NCBI RefSeq assembly: GCF_000308675.1 | Contig: NZ_BAGE01000018.1 | Coordinates: 248,001-312,000 of the forward strand | Origin: Nocardia paucivorans NBRC 100373 | GTDB taxonomy: Bacteria > Actinomycetota > Actinomycetes > Mycobacteriales > Mycobacteriaceae | DNA length: 64,000 nucleotides | Reading direction: 5' to 3' | Shown here: positions 17,235-26,737 of the stretch, piece by piece | How positions within the stretch are numbered: position 1 is the stretch's first letter | How the letters are laid out: each line of letters starts with the position of its first letter | Translations under genes and position numbers: made by a program | The notes under the pieces: model-generated | What the model was told of the DNA's origin: nothing | Seen by the model: the letters and a program-made list of their open reading frames with translations, nothing else | Database searches by the model: none

Positions 17235-18146
17235 TCAGGGCTTGTTGGGGTCCAGCGCGCTCTTGACCTTGCCGACGATGCCGGACTCGGTGCCGAGCGC
17301 GGCCGAACGTGGCTCGCCCTGGGACCCGTCGTAGGTGGCGTACAGTTTCGGATCCGGCGGCGGCGCGGACGCCTTGTCCCCGAGCGGTTGCGGATCGGCG
17401 ATGAAACCGTTCCGGTGCGCCCCGTCGGGGGCGGTGCCGGAAGCCCATCTGCCCTGATCGGCCTGGGTTCCGTCGGACAGATGCCACAGGCTCGTGGCGT
17501 GCTCGGAATGCTCTTCGTCGAACAGCGCCGTCGGAGCGATCGTGTCCGCCAACCCGTCCTCTTGGAGTTGTTCGATCCCGGCCAACCACATGTTCTGGTG
17601 GTAGGTGTCGCGGGCCAGGTTGAACTTCAGCATGTCCTTGACACCGGGGTCGTCGGTCATGTGGTACAGCCGTGCGGTCTGGACCCGGCCCTGCGCCTCG
17701 GCCGTGACATTCGCGTGGAAATCGGCGAGGAGGTTTCCACTGGCCACTATGTATCGGCCGTTCCACGGCACCCCGTTGCTGTCGGCCAACGTCGGCCCGC
17801 CTCCGGAGATGATGGCCTGCTGCGGGTCCATTCCACCCAGCACCGCGGCGACCACGGGATCGGCGGCCGCTTCCTGAGTGGCGCGGGTGGCGGGGGCGCC
17901 CTCGAGCAACCGCGCGACCATGGTGGCGATCATTTCCACGTGCCCGATTTCCTCGGTGGCCACGTCCATGATCATGTCCTTGTACTTGCCCGGCATTCGG
18001 CAGTTCCATCCCTGGAACAGGTATTGCATGGTGACGGTCATCTCGCCGTACGCGCCGCCGATCAACTCTTGGAGTTTGCGTGCGTACACGGGGTCGGGCT
18101 TTTCGGGCTTGACGTCGAACTGCAGATAATCGGTATGGCGGAACAT
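17235..18146 (-). CDS. Manganese catalase
   Basis: The 303-residue non-haem catalase dismutates hydrogen peroxide in the cytoplasm at a dimanganese centre. Ligands at the expected places are Glu35 (GAYGEMTV), Glu66 and His69 (EEIGHVEM), a Glu in NVTAEAQG and a His in DTYHQNMW. ATG 18146 has GGAGG just upstream; the open frame extends further 5' but without support. Length and motif order match the family. It lies downstream of a hemerythrin and a DUF2231 gene on the same strand, a stress-type set unrelated to the ribosomal genes on either side. Confidence 0.93.
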   Translation of the reverse strand: MFRHTDYLQFDVKPEKPDPVYARKLQELIGGAYGEMTVTMQYLFQGWNCRMPGKYKDMIMDVATEEIGHVEMIATMVARLLEGAPATRATQEAAADPVVAAVLGGMDPQQAIISGGGPTLADSNGVPWNGRYIVASGNLLADFHANVTAEAQGRVQTARLYHMTDDPGVKDMLKFNLARDTYHQNMWLAGIEQLQEDGLADTIAPTALFDEEHSEHATSLWHLSDGTQADQGRWASGTAPDGAHRNGFIADPQPLGDKASAPPPDPKLYATYDGSQGEPRSAALGTESGIVGKVKSALDPNKP

Positions 18147-18291
18147 CGGGCCTCCACTGGGGTCGAACGGTTCCTGGCACGTACCTCTTCGCCGGCGGAT
18201 ACCTCGACCCTCGTGGGATAAACCGCCACCTCCGAAGGACGGGCGGACCACATCGATCGGAGTTCTGAGCGTGGTGGGATCGTCGGGCCGG

Positions 18292-18999
18292 TCAGCGGTG
18301 AGTGGACGGGTGTTCCCCGCTGCGCAGCGGGGGGAGGTGTTCGATGACTCCGGCCGCGCCCGCCAGGGCCCGACCGGTGCGCCTACATCCCGCCGCTATA
18401 CGGGCGGGAGCGCGGCGTGCCGCGGTGTCGAGCCGGTCCCGGGAGCGGTCGAGCGGTGACAGCGGTAGGGCGGCCAACGCATTACCGGGAAGGCGCCGTG
18501 CCACGGTCGGATGCGGACGGGTGGGCGCGGTTATCCGGACCACCCACCAGGCCCATCCGATGCGGCGCAAGGTCTCGGGTGCCACGACCTGCTCCAGTTT
18601 CGGCAGGAGAACGTCCTCCTCGTCGCGGATGTCCGCGCGGAGCAGGGCAGCGATCCGCTCGAACAGTCGATGATGCTCGGGGCCGTCCGGGTCGAGTGTC
18701 TCCAGTTCGGTGAACAACTCGTTTATCTGCTGATGCTCCTGTTCGACCCGCAGTGTCAGTTCTGCTCCGTCGGGCAGGAGGCGGCGCAACAGCGGCCACA
18801 GGACGGCTTCCTCGGCGAAAGCATGCGGAAACACCAGCCGGCACAGCGCGTTCAACGCCGCCGCGCGTTCGTCTCCGGCGCTGTCGGCGATACGCGCCAA
18901 CAACTCGTCGAGTGCTCGGTGATCGCGTCGTTGCAGTGCGAGCACACTGCGCCGGCCACCGAGTTCTTTTTCGCTCCGACCGGCCAGGGATCGCAGCAT
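18292..18999 (-). CDS. Hemerythrin HHE-domain protein
   Basis: The 235-residue protein carries a four-helix hemerythrin-like domain in residues 20-150. The metal-ligand pattern is visible as QRRDHRAL (first His), VFPHAFAEEAVLWP (His and Glu), RVEQEHQQINEL (His) and RDEEDVLLP. Such proteins bind a diiron centre and sense or handle oxygen, nitric oxide or peroxide. The C-terminal 80 residues are Arg/Ala/Pro-rich and probably disordered. ATG 18999 has GAGGAGG at good spacing. It lies 145 bases upstream of the manganese catalase, so co-transcription is plausible. Confidence 0.88.
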   Translation of the reverse strand: MLRSLAGRSEKELGGRRSVLALQRRDHRALDELLARIADSAGDERAAALNALCRLVFPHAFAEEAVLWPLLRRLLPDGAELTLRVEQEHQQINELFTELETLDPDGPEHHRLFERIAALLRADIRDEEDVLLPKLEQVVAPETLRRIGWAWWVVRITAPTRPHPTVARRLPGNALAALPLSPLDRSRDRLDTAARRAPARIAAGCRRTGRALAGAAGVIEHLPPLRSGEHPSTHR

Positions 19000-19166
19000 G
19001 TGTCCTCCTCGTGATCGGTCTCGTCGCACGCCTACCCCGCGCCGTTCACGGCAAACTTCGCCCTGGCTCGGCCCGGCCGCCGCTGTTGTGGGTTTCGTTC
19101 GCGCGACAGGTCGCTTCGCCGCAGGGGCCTCGGTGGGTGGCCGTGCCCTCGGTAGCCGATTCGCCC

Positions 19167-19829
19167 TCAGTAGCCGATTCGGATCTCGTCCTGCGTGGCG
19201 GTGCGGACAGCGGTGATATCGGCCTTGGGTGTTCCGGTGCGGTTCTGCCATCGGTGTACCCCGGCGCCGAGCGCGTAGGAGAGATGCCCGCCGAGAGCCC
19301 CGCCGGCGCTCACCGTCGCCAATCCTGCCGCGCCCAGGATCGTGGCGTCGAGTGGACGGCCCCGGCGCAGATAGGCCCCGAGGAACAGGACACTGCCCAC
19401 GGTATTGGCGGCGGAGTGGACGAGCGCCACTCGCCGCTGTCGCCGATTCAGACCGGGAACCTCGGCCAGACCGGTGACCACGGTAGGGGCGGTGGCCCAT
19501 AGGCCGATGAGGACGAGACGCTGCGCGGACTCGTAGTGGCCGGTCGCGCGCAGGACGGCCGCGCTCGTCCAAGCGCCGATCGGCATGGTGACGAGCAGGG
19601 GATGCACCGGATGACCCAACCACGAGCCCCGCAGCCATCTCGCGATGCGGCCGTGGCCCAGGATGCGGCCGATTCCGGCGGACAATGCCGCGGCCGGCCG
19701 ATCCGCGGCGGTGTTCTCCTCGGCCGCGCGCAGAAGTCGATGCATGCTCGAACGCATACTCGAATGCATATTCGAATGTATATGCGAATGCATATTCGTT
19801 TGCATATTCGTTTCGCCGCGCTTGTTCAT
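19167..19829 (-). CDS. DUF2231-type membrane protein with a Met/His-rich N-terminus
   Basis: The protein has 220 residues. Residues 9-33 are a Met/His/Asn/Ser-rich segment encoded by six 12-bp tandem repeats. The remainder is a DUF2231-like membrane domain: [19 protein letters not shown] at the start, then about four hydrophobic helices and [12 protein letters not shown] near the end. DUF2231 proteins are uncharacterised membrane proteins, often near redox genes. It is the first gene of the minus-strand set with hemerythrin and manganese catalase. ATG 19829 is preceded by GGCGGCGAT. The Met/His segment could bind metal, which is inference. Confidence 0.8.
   Translation of the reverse strand: MNKRGETNMQTNMHSHIHSNMHSSMRSSMHRLLRAAEENTAADRPAAALSAGIGRILGHGRIARWLRGSWLGHPVHPLLVTMPIGAWTSAAVLRATGHYESAQRLVLIGLWATAPTVVTGLAEVPGLNRRQRRVALVHSAANTVGSVLFLGAYLRRGRPLDATILGAAGLATVSAGGALGGHLSYALGAGVHRWQNRTGTPKADITAVRTATQDEIRIGY
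19741..19812 (-). repeat. Six 12-bp tandem repeats in a coding N-terminus
   Basis: Six consecutive 12-bp units of the TGCATATTCGAA type fill 19741-19812, each with up to three changes. The unit length keeps the frame and encodes four residues (NMHS-like) on the minus strand. The stretch is AT-rich in an otherwise GC-rich region. Confidence 0.92.
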
Positions 19830-19904
19830 ATCGCCGCCATACCCGCTCGACCGGTACCGAACCCGGACCATGCCGAAACGGTTTCGGAAAAGTCGGGCCC
19901 GATT

Positions 19905-19932
19905 TTGTCCCCACCGCGCCATTGCCTACACT
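19905..19932 (+). promoter_or_regulatory. Candidate promoter for the downstream ribosomal gene block
   Basis: TTGTCC (19905-19910) and TACACT (19927-19932) with a 16-bp spacer resemble -35 and -10 elements of the principal actinobacterial sigma factor. They lie about 190 bases upstream of rpsH and point toward it. The downstream ribosomal genes are cut off from the original promoter by the rpsN terminator and the insert, so a promoter is needed somewhere here. Confidence 0.4.
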
Positions 19933-20121
19933 GGACCGGTTGCTCGGGCACCCCTGTGTCCGTGTACGGCCACGTACGGGCGTCCGAGAGCGACGACGAA
20001 CTCATCCGGTCGGTAACTGCCGGCCGGACCAGCCGAATTGCTGAAGGCCCACGATCGGCCGCGCATCTGCGCGTCCGGTGCTGCATGGGAACCGCAGCGA
20101 GAAAGGTGTCGAGGTCGAACC

Positions 20122-20520
20122 ATGACCATGACCGATCCAATCGCAGACTTCCTGACGCGTCTGCGCAACGCCAACTCGGCGTACCACGATCAGGTGAAGG
20201 CTCCGCATTCGAAGCTCAAGGCGAATATCGCCGAGATCTTGAAGCGCGAGGGTTACATCGCCGATTACCGCATCGAGGACGCGACCGTGGGCAAGACCCT
20301 GGTCGTGGATCTCAAGTACGGCCCCAGCCGGGAGCGCAGCCTGCAGGGCCTGCGCCGCGTCTCCAAGCCGGGTCTGCGCGTGTACGCGAAATCCACCAAC
20401 CTGCCCAAGGTCCTGGGCGGCCTCGGCGTGGCGATCATCTCCACGTCGACCGGCCTGCTCACCGACCGTCAGGCGGCTCAGCAGGGTGTGGGCGGGGAAG
20501 TCCTCGCCTACGTCTGGTAA
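20122..20520 (+). CDS. rpsH: 30S ribosomal protein uS8
   Basis: The 132-residue protein reads [18 protein letters not shown] and ends GGEVLAYVW, the conserved uS8 ends. It binds 16S rRNA helix 21 early in small-subunit assembly and, in enterobacteria, represses the spc operon. The first ATG at 20122 is used; ATG 20128 is also possible. It is the first gene of the resumed ribosomal block. Its usual upstream neighbour rpsN lies 19.7 kb away. rplF follows after 14 bases. Confidence 0.97.
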   Translation: MTMTDPIADFLTRLRNANSAYHDQVKAPHSKLKANIAEILKREGYIADYRIEDATVGKTLVVDLKYGPSRERSLQGLRRVSKPGLRVYAKSTNLPKVLGGLGVAIISTSTGLLTDRQAAQQGVGGEVLAYVW

Positions 20521-20534
20521 GGGAGGTACGGACC

Positions 20535-21074
20535 ATGTCGCGTATCGGTAAGCATCCGGTTCCGGTCCCCTCGGGTGTCGAGGTGACCCTCAACGGGCAG
20601 GACATCGCGGTGAAGGGCCCCAAGGGTCAGCTGTCGCTGACCGTGGCGGAGCCGATCACCGTGAGCAGGAACGACGACGGCGCGATCGTCGTCACCCGCC
20701 CGGACGACGAGCGGCGCAGCCGTTCGCTGCACGGCCTGACCCGGACCCTGATCGCCAATATGATCACCGGGGTCACGCAGGGCTACGAGAAGAAGATGGA
20801 GATCTTCGGCGTCGGTTACCGCGTGCAACAGAAGGGCAAGGACCTCGAGTTCGCCCTCGGTTACAGCCACCCGGTGCCGATCGAGGCGCCCGAGGGCATC
20901 ACCTTCGCGGTGGAATCGCCCACCAAGTTCTCCGTGTCCGGGATCGACAAGCAGAAGGTCGGCCAGGTTTCGGCGGTCATTCACGGTCTGCGCAAGCCCG
21001 ATCCGTACAAGGGCAAGGGCATCCGCTACGCCGGCGAGGTCGTGCGCCGCAAGGTCGGAAAGACGGGTAAGTGA
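20535..21074 (+). CDS. rplF: 50S ribosomal protein uL6
   Basis: The 179-residue protein begins [15 protein letters not shown] and contains the two uL6 repeats and the conserved [13 protein letters not shown] near the C-terminus. It binds 23S rRNA near the sarcin-ricin loop and the factor-binding site. GGGAGG precedes the ATG. It lies 14 bases after rpsH and 2 bases before rplR. Confidence 0.97.
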   Translation: MSRIGKHPVPVPSGVEVTLNGQDIAVKGPKGQLSLTVAEPITVSRNDDGAIVVTRPDDERRSRSLHGLTRTLIANMITGVTQGYEKKMEIFGVGYRVQQKGKDLEFALGYSHPVPIEAPEGITFAVESPTKFSVSGIDKQKVGQVSAVIHGLRKPDPYKGKGIRYAGEVVRRKVGKTGK

Positions 21075-21076
21075 TC

Positions 21077-21508
21077 ATGGCGAAGACGACAGCGAAGACG
21101 ACTGCCGGCCAGGAGAAGAAGCAGGCCAAGCGCATTCCGCTGGGCAAGGACGTATCGACCCGGCGGCGCCTGTCGAAGGCGCGCCGCCATCTCCGTCTGC
21201 GCAAGAAGATCCAGGGCACCAGCGAGCGGCCCCGTCTGGTGGTGCACCGCTCCTCGCGCCACCTCCACGTCCAGTTGGTGGACGATTCGGCCGGCCGTAC
21301 CCTCGCCGCCGCTTCCACCATCGAGGCCGATGTGCGGGCGCTGGAGGGCGACAAGACCGCCAAGGGCAAGAAGGTCGGCGAACTGATCGCCGAGCGCGCC
21401 AAGGCCGCCGGTGTGGAGGCCGTGGTGTTCGACCGCGGTGGCCACGACTACCACGGCCGTATCGCGGCGCTGGCCGATGCCGCGCGGGAAGGCGGGTTGA
21501 AGTTCTAA
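21077..21508 (+). CDS. rplR: 50S ribosomal protein uL18
   Basis: The 143-residue protein has a lysine-rich N-terminus and the uL18 core ([16 protein letters not shown], then [14 protein letters not shown]). It binds 5S rRNA together with uL5. ATG 21077 gives the usual MAKTTAKTT start. A GTG six bases upstream is possible but less likely. Confidence 0.96.
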   Translation: MAKTTAKTTAGQEKKQAKRIPLGKDVSTRRRLSKARRHLRLRKKIQGTSERPRLVVHRSSRHLHVQLVDDSAGRTLAAASTIEADVRALEGDKTAKGKKVGELIAERAKAAGVEAVVFDRGGHDYHGRIAALADAAREGGLKF

Positions 21509-21572
21509 TGCCAAGCATTCGGAAGACACAGCTGACCAGCGATCTGCTGTCAACGAACGGAAGGAACGTCTG

Positions 21573-22217
21573 ATGCCGGGACGTCAGCGGCGTGACGGCG
21601 GAAGCGGACCCGCCGGACAGAACGGGAGCGCCCCCGAGGGCGGTCGCGAGCGGCGGGGTCGTGACGACCGCCGTGGCGGTGACCGTCGCGACAGCGCGGC
21701 CGAGAAGAATCAGCTCGAGCGGGTCGTCGCGATCAACCGTGTATCGAAGGTCGTCAAGGGTGGTCGGCGCTTCAGCTTCACCGCCCTGGTGATCGTCGGC
21801 GACGGGAACGGTCTGGTCGGCGTGGGCTACGGCAAGGCCAAGGAAGTTCCCGCGGCCATCCAGAAGGGTGTCGAGGAAGCGCGCAAGGGCTTCTTCCGCG
21901 TCCCGATGATCGGCTCCACCATCACCCACCCGGTGCAGGGCGAGGCAGCGGCCGGTGTGGTCATGCTGCGCCCGGCCTCCCCGGGTACCGGTGTGATCGC
22001 CGGTGGTGCCGCGCGCGCCGTGCTGGAGTGTGCGGGCATCCATGACATCCTGGCCAAGTCGCTCGGTAGCGACAACGCGATCAACGTCGTCCATGCGACC
22101 GTTGCCGCGCTCAAGCAGCTGCAGCGTCCGGAAGAGGTCGCGGCCCGTCGTGGTCTGCCGCTCGAGGACGTCGCTCCCGCGGGTATGCTGCGCGCCCGTG
22201 CCGGACAAGGAGTCTGA
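21573..22217 (+). CDS. rpsE: 30S ribosomal protein uS5
   Basis: The 214-residue protein has a polar Gly/Arg/Asp-rich N-terminal extension of about 45 residues, typical of actinobacteria. The uS5 double-stranded RNA-binding domain follows ([20 protein letters not shown]), then the second domain with HAKSLGS-like [16 protein letters not shown]. It acts in decoding accuracy and mRNA unwinding. GGAAGG precedes ATG 21573. Confidence 0.96.
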   Translation: MPGRQRRDGGSGPAGQNGSAPEGGRERRGRDDRRGGDRRDSAAEKNQLERVVAINRVSKVVKGGRRFSFTALVIVGDGNGLVGVGYGKAKEVPAAIQKGVEEARKGFFRVPMIGSTITHPVQGEAAAGVVMLRPASPGTGVIAGGAARAVLECAGIHDILAKSLGSDNAINVVHATVAALKQLQRPEEVAARRGLPLEDVAPAGMLRARAGQGV

Positions 22218-22219
22218 CA

Positions 22220-22399
22220 ATGGCAGATCTCAAGGTGACCCAGATCAAGAGTTCGATCGGCGCCAAGCAGAACCAGCGCGATAGCCTCCGGACCCTCGGT
22301 CTGCGGGGTATCCGCAAATCGGTGATCCGGCCGGACACCCCGGAAAACCGCGGTCTGATCAATGCCGTGCGCCACCTCGTGACCGTTGAGGAGGTCTGA
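22220..22399 (+). CDS. rpmD: 50S ribosomal protein uL30
   Basis: The 59-residue protein reads [17 protein letters not shown] and ends HLVTVEEV, the bacterial uL30 pattern. It is a small beta-alpha-beta protein at the large-subunit periphery. It starts 2 bases after rpsE and ends 1 base before the rplO start codon, so it is clearly in the operon. Confidence 0.95.
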   Translation: MADLKVTQIKSSIGAKQNQRDSLRTLGLRGIRKSVIRPDTPENRGLINAVRHLVTVEEV

Positions 22400-22400
22400 C

Positions 22401-22847
22401 ATGAGCGTTATCAAACTGCACCACCTGCGTCCGGCTCCCGGATCCAAGACCGACCGCACCCGCGTCGGCCGTGGTGAGGGCTCCAAGGGCAAGACCGCGG
22501 GCCGCGGTACCAAGGGCACCAAGGCGCGTAAGAACGTGCCGGCCGCCTTCGAGGGTGGGCAGATGCCCATCCACATGCGGCTGCCCAAACTCAAGGGGTT
22601 CAACAACCCGTTCCGGGTGGAATACCAGGTTGTGAATGTCGGCACGATCGCCCGGCTGTTCCCCGAGGGCGGTACCGTCGGCAAGGCCGAGCTGGTGGCG
22701 GCGGGCGCGGTCCGCAAGAACCAGCCGGTGAAGGTACTGGGCGAGGGCGAGATCTCCGTCGCCGTCCAGGTCAGCGCGGACAAGTTCTCCGGCTCCGCCA
22801 AGGAGAAGATCGCCGCGGCCGGTGGCACCGCCACCGAGCTGGTCTGA
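22401..22847 (+). CDS. rplO: 50S ribosomal protein uL15
   Basis: The 148-residue protein has the conserved [20 protein letters not shown] start, a glycine-rich basic arm and the globular uL15 domain with the late GTATEL motif. It helps late large-subunit assembly. GAGGAGG, at the end of rpmD, precedes ATG 22401. A hairpin terminator follows about 90 bases after the stop, closing the block. Confidence 0.97.
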   Translation: MSVIKLHHLRPAPGSKTDRTRVGRGEGSKGKTAGRGTKGTKARKNVPAAFEGGQMPIHMRLPKLKGFNNPFRVEYQVVNVGTIARLFPEGGTVGKAELVAAGAVRKNQPVKVLGEGEISVAVQVSADKFSGSAKEKIAAAGGTATELV

Positions 22848-22936
22848 CGTAAGAGTTCACCCAGCGGCTGTGTGGGCCCCGAAGGCGGTAGCATACGGGG
22901 TCACGAGGGGCAGCGCGGTCGCAAATTCGGTACAGC

Positions 22937-22968
22937 GGCACCGGACGAGTGAAGGCTCGTCCGGTGCC
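22937..22968 (+). terminator. Hairpin terminator between rplO and secY
   Basis: A perfect 13-bp inverted repeat (22937-22949 with 22956-22968) encloses a 6-base loop and is followed by ACTGTT. It lies 90 bases after rplO and 112 bases before secY, so secY-adk-map probably has its own promoter in 22970-23060. I see no strong -10/-35 pair there. Confidence 0.8.
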
Positions 22969-23080
22969 ACTGTTAGAGTTCAAGTGTTGTCTGCCAAGAC
23001 CAGTCGTGGGTTCGGCGATCTCCACCGGGACACCGCTGAATAATTCCATGGCATGACCATGTCGTTCGCCAGGAGGATCT

Positions 23081-24403
23081 GTGCTTTCCGCCTTCGTATC
23101 GGCCTTCCGGACTCCGGATTTGCGGCGGAAGATTCTCTTCACGCTGGGCCTGGTCGCGTTGTACCGCGCCGGTGCATCGCTGCCCTCGCCCGGGGTGGAT
23201 TATCAGGCGGTCCAGGAATGCGTCGACCTGGTTTCCGGTGGTGAGAACGCCGGTATCTACCAGCTGATCAACCTGTTCTCCGGTGGCGCGCTTCTGCAGT
23301 TGTCGGTCTTCGCGATCGGCATCATGCCCTATATCACCGCGAGCATCATCATCCAGCTGCTGACCGTCGTCATCCCTCGGTTCGAGGAGCTGAAGAAGGA
23401 AGGCCAGACCGGCCAGACCAAGATGACGCAGTACACCCGCTACCTGGCGGTCGCCTTGGCGATTCTGCAGGCCACGGGTCTGGTCGCACTGGCCGCTCGC
23501 GGACAGTTGCTACAGGGCTGTCAGCAGGACATCCTCGCGGATACGAGCATCTTCGGGATGATCATCATCGTGGTCGTGATGACCGCGGGCGCCGCCCTGG
23601 TCATGTGGTTCGGTGAGCAGATCACCGAACGCGGGATCGGCAACGGTATGTCGCTGCTGATCTTCTCCGGTATCGCAGCCCGCGTCATCAGTGAGGGCAA
23701 TATGATCCTGGACAGCCGCGGTGGTCTGGTGTTCGGGGTGGTCTGCGTGGCCGCGCTGGCGGTCATCGTGGCGGTGATCTTCGTCGAACAGGGGCAGCGC
23801 CGGATCCCGGTGCAATATGCCAAGCGGGTGGTCGGCCGCAAGATGTACGGCGGTTCGTCGACCTATCTGCCGTTGAAGGTCAACCAGGCCGGTGTGATCC
23901 CGGTGATCTTCGCCTCCTCGCTGCTGTATCTGCCGAACCTGCTGGTGCAGTTGGTCGGTTCCAGCAACGACCCCGATCCGAGCTGGTGGCAGGAGATAAT
24001 CCAGAAGTATCTGGTCAACCCCACCAACCCGGTGTATATCGCGATCTACTTCGGTCTGATCGTGTTCTTCACCTACTTCTACGTCGCCATCACCTTCAAC
24101 CCGGAGGAGCGGGCCGACGAGATGAAGAAGTTCGGCGGTTTCATCCCGGGTTATCGCCCTGGTAAACCGACCGCCGATCATCTGAGCTACGTACTGAGTC
24201 GGATCACCCTCCCCGGCTCGATCTACCTCGGCGCGGTGGCCGTCCTGCCGAGTGTGTTCCTCGATATCGGCTCCACGGGCGGTACGCAGAGCATGGTGTT
24301 CGGCGGTGCCGCGGTACTGATCATCGTGAGTGTCGGATTGGACACCGTGAAGCAGATCGAAAGCCAACTGATGAATCGAAATTACGAAGGGTTCCTCAAG
24401 TGA
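23081..24403 (+). CDS. secY: Preprotein translocase subunit SecY
   Basis: The 440-residue protein has ten hydrophobic helices, the N-terminal [15 protein letters not shown] segment and the late cytoplasmic loop [14 protein letters not shown]. It forms the Sec channel with SecE and SecG and is driven by SecA. The plug and pore-ring region is in helix 2 ([21 protein letters not shown]). GTG 23081 has AGGAGG at ideal distance. Its stop overlaps the adk start by four bases, so the two are translationally coupled. Confidence 0.97.
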   Translation: MLSAFVSAFRTPDLRRKILFTLGLVALYRAGASLPSPGVDYQAVQECVDLVSGGENAGIYQLINLFSGGALLQLSVFAIGIMPYITASIIIQLLTVVIPRFEELKKEGQTGQTKMTQYTRYLAVALAILQATGLVALAARGQLLQGCQQDILADTSIFGMIIIVVVMTAGAALVMWFGEQITERGIGNGMSLLIFSGIAARVISEGNMILDSRGGLVFGVVCVAALAVIVAVIFVEQGQRRIPVQYAKRVVGRKMYGGSSTYLPLKVNQAGVIPVIFASSLLYLPNLLVQLVGSSNDPDPSWWQEIIQKYLVNPTNPVYIAIYFGLIVFFTYFYVAITFNPEERADEMKKFGGFIPGYRPGKPTADHLSYVLSRITLPGSIYLGAVAVLPSVFLDIGSTGGTQSMVFGGAAVLIIVSVGLDTVKQIESQLMNRNYEGFLK

Positions 24404-24966
24404 GAGTTGTACTGCTAGGACCGCCGGGAGCGGGCAAAGGCACTCAGGCCGTCCTGCTGTCGGAGAAACTGGGGGTACCGCACATCTCGACGGGGGATCT
24501 TTTTCGGGCGAACATCGGCCAGCAGACCCCGCTGGGTCTGGAGGCGAAGAAGTACCTGGACGCCGGCGATCTGGTGCCCAGCGATGTGACCAACCGAATG
24601 GTCGAGGCCCGGATAGCCGAGCCGGACGCCGCCAACGGTTTCGTGCTGGACGGTTACCCGCGCACCGTCGACCAGGCCGATGCCCTGGCGAAGATGCTGG
24701 GCGAGATGGACACCAAACTGGACGCGGTGCTGAGCTTCGACGTCGCCGAGGACACCGTGGTGGCGCGGATGCTGTCGCGTGGCCGCGCCGATGACAACGA
24801 AGAGGTCATCCGCAACCGGCTGCGGGTCTACCACACCGAGACCGCGCCGCTGCTGGACTACTACGACGGCCTGGTCGTCACTGTCGACGGGGTCGGCGAG
24901 GTGGAAGAGGTCAACGAGCGCGCGCTGTCCGCGTTGAACTGTCCGAGCAGCGGAGCTTCGCGGTAG
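24400..24966 (+). CDS. adk: Adenylate kinase
   Basis: The 188-residue enzyme interconverts ATP plus AMP and two ADP. The P-loop reads [10 protein letters not shown] (residues 7-16), the AMP-binding part HISTGDLFR, and [13 protein letters not shown] follows. The LID is the short actinobacterial form ([16 protein letters not shown]) without a zinc knuckle. It starts at GTG 24400, overlapping the secY stop, and precedes map. Confidence 0.97.
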   Translation: MRVVLLGPPGAGKGTQAVLLSEKLGVPHISTGDLFRANIGQQTPLGLEAKKYLDAGDLVPSDVTNRMVEARIAEPDAANGFVLDGYPRTVDQADALAKMLGEMDTKLDAVLSFDVAEDTVVARMLSRGRADDNEEVIRNRLRVYHTETAPLLDYYDGLVVTVDGVGEVEEVNERALSALNCPSSGASR

Positions 24967-25010
24967 TGCGGTCCGCCGTCACCGAGCCGGTTATGGAGAA
25001 CTGATCCCCC

Positions 25011-25811
25011 ATGGTTTTCGGCCGCAAGGGCAAGAAGGTGGTGCCGTTCCGCACCCCCGGTGAGTTGGACGCCATGGCGGCCGCCGGGGCGATCGTGGGT
25101 CGCGCCTTGGTCGAGGTGCGTAAGGCCGCGGCGCCCGGGGTGTCGACCCTGGAACTCGACGAGGTCGCCGAGCAGGTCATTCGCGATGCCGGGGCGGTGC
25201 CCTCCTTCAAGGGTTATCACGGGTTTCCCGCCTCCATCTGCGCCTCGGTCAACGACCGCGTCGTGCACGGCATCCCGTCGGCCGCCGAGGTCCTCGCCGA
25301 AGGGGATCTGGTGTCCATCGACTGCGGTGCCATCCTCGACGGCTGGCACGGTGATTCGGCCTGGACGTTCGGCGTGGGAACCCTCATCGAGGCGGATCGC
25401 CTGCTCAGCGTGGCCACCGAGCAGGCGATGGAGGCCGGTATAGCGGCCATGGTGCCGGACAATCGGCTCACCGATGTCTCGCATGCCATCGAGTTGGGCA
25501 CCCGCGCGGCGGAACGGGAACACGACCGCGCCTACGGCATCGTCGACGGTTACGGTGGGCACGGTATCGGCCGGGAGATGCACCTCGATCCCTTCCTGCC
25601 GAACGAGGGACACCCGGGGCGCGGGCCCCGATTGGTGGTCGGCTCGGTGCTGGCCATCGAACCGATGCTCACCCTCGGCACCAGCGAGACCAAAGTGCTC
25701 GACGACGACTGGACCGTGGTGACGGTGGATGGTTCCCGCGCGGCCCATTGGGAGCACACCGTCGCGGTGACCGAGGACGGTCCACGAATTCTCACCGTGC
25801 GGCCCGAGTAG
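25011..25811 (+). CDS. map: Type I methionine aminopeptidase
   Basis: The 266-residue enzyme removes the initiator methionine from new proteins. The five metal ligands of the pita-bread fold are visible: Asp in VSIDCGAI, Asp in GWHGDSAW, His in [10 protein letters not shown], Glu in AIEPML and Glu in HWEHTVAV. There is no N-terminal zinc-finger extension. It lies 44 bases after adk in the secY-adk-map unit. A hairpin at its stop separates it from the convergent dtd gene. Confidence 0.96.
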   Translation: MVFGRKGKKVVPFRTPGELDAMAAAGAIVGRALVEVRKAAAPGVSTLELDEVAEQVIRDAGAVPSFKGYHGFPASICASVNDRVVHGIPSAAEVLAEGDLVSIDCGAILDGWHGDSAWTFGVGTLIEADRLLSVATEQAMEAGIAAMVPDNRLTDVSHAIELGTRAAEREHDRAYGIVDGYGGHGIGREMHLDPFLPNEGHPGRGPRLVVGSVLAIEPMLTLGTSETKVLDDDWTVVTVDGSRAAHWEHTVAVTEDGPRILTVRPE

Positions 25812-25835
25812 CCCGATAGCGGCTCGGGCCGCACG
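25796..25835. terminator. Bidirectional hairpin between map and dtd
   Basis: A 13-bp perfect inverted repeat (25796-25808 with 25823-25835) with a 14-base loop includes the map stop codon and ends 5 bases before the dtd stop. It should terminate both convergent transcripts. Confidence 0.8.
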
Positions 25836-25839
25836 ACGG

Positions 25840-26283
25840 TCACGACTCCAACAGCAGGGTGACCGGCCCGTCATTGGTCAGCTCGACCCGCATATGCGCG
25901 CCGAAACGTCCGGTGGCGACCGGTGCGCCGAGCTCGCGCAAGACCTCGGTGAAGGTGTCGACCAGTGGTTCGGCCACCGGTCCCGGTGCGGCCGCGGACC
26001 AGGACGGACGCCTGCCCTTGCGGGTATCGGCGTAGAGGGTGAACTGGCTGACCACCAGGATCGGTGCGCCCAGATCGGCGGCGCTGCGTTGTTCGTCGAG
26101 GATGCGTAGGCGCCACACCTTGTCGGCGAGGGCGCGGGCGTCGGCTTCGGTATCACCATGGGTGACCCCGACCAATGCCACCAACCCGTGAGGAACACGG
26201 TGCTCGGTGGGATCGATCCGGCCGACGACTTCGTCGCCGACCACCACCCGGGCGGACGTGACTCGTTGTAGTAGCACTCGCAC
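25840..26283 (-). CDS. dtd: D-aminoacyl-tRNA deacylase
   Basis: The 147-residue enzyme hydrolyses D-amino acids from mischarged tRNA. The family start ([13 protein letters not shown]), the [16 protein letters not shown] catalytic-groove motif and the cross-subunit Gly-cisPro type region near [13 protein letters not shown] are visible. GTG 26283 is chosen because family members begin at this point; the frame extends upstream without support. It is convergent with map. The immunity-like gene of cassette B lies upstream in the opposite direction. Confidence 0.93.
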   Translation of the reverse strand: MRVLLQRVTSARVVVGDEVVGRIDPTEHRVPHGLVALVGVTHGDTEADARALADKVWRLRILDEQRSAADLGAPILVVSQFTLYADTRKGRRPSWSAAAPGPVAEPLVDTFTEVLRELGAPVATGRFGAHMRVELTNDGPVTLLLES

Positions 26284-26554
26284 ACCCAGATCATGCCGGG
26301 CGGGGTGTCCTCGTATTCGTCGGAGCCGATTGTTCTCGGCCGCCGCCATCCGAGTTTCGCGTCGAACCCGCTGGATGAGTCCCGAATTCTTCCCATCAAT
26401 GGAAGCTCGGTTGAAAGTGCGCCATGTCAGACTATGGACGAGTGCGCGCCGGCTCAGGTCCATGATGTTCGGCGAATTCGAGCGAAGCCACCGAATACGT
26501 CTCGGGTGTAGGCACGAAACGCGGATATGAGCCAGGAGGAAATGAGGGCCCGTC

Positions 26555-26737
26555 ATGCCGAACGATGGTGATCTCGATTTCATCGGTCTGCCGGGCGCCG
26601 TCGATCCGTCGCGGAGAACGGCCGCGCGGAACCTCGGGCGCACATCCGGTCGGATTTCGCCGTCCGGCGATCGGATCGCGCGATTGTGTCAGTATGTCCG
26701 GGTAGGCACGATGATGATCGGCGGGAACGGACTGTGA
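26555..26737 (+). CDS. Small hypothetical protein coupled to the immunity-like gene
   Basis: The 60-residue frame from ATG 26555 reads [16 protein letters not shown] and stops in GTGA, overlapping the GTG start of the next gene by four bases. That overlap is typical of translational coupling and is the main support. AGGAGG lies about 17 bases upstream, further than ideal. No family is recognised. Bases 26284-26554 upstream show no gene and probably hold the promoters for this unit and for dtd. Confidence 0.35.
   Translation: MPNDGDLDFIGLPGAVDPSRRTAARNLGRTSGRISPSGDRIARLCQYVRVGTMMIGGNGL

Noticed and set aside
18147..18251. Upstream extension of the manganese catalase frame
   Set aside because: GGAGG before ATG 18146 and the exact fit of Glu35, Glu66 and His69 to the family numbering fix the start at 18146.
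19741..19812. Possible CRISPR array
   Set aside because: The units are 12 bp, directly adjacent without spacers, and lie inside a coding region. It is a simple tandem repeat.
20038..20121. Upstream extension of rpsH from 20038
   Set aside because: uS8 proteins start at the [11 protein letters not shown] region. The extra residues have no counterpart in the family and no ribosome binding site.
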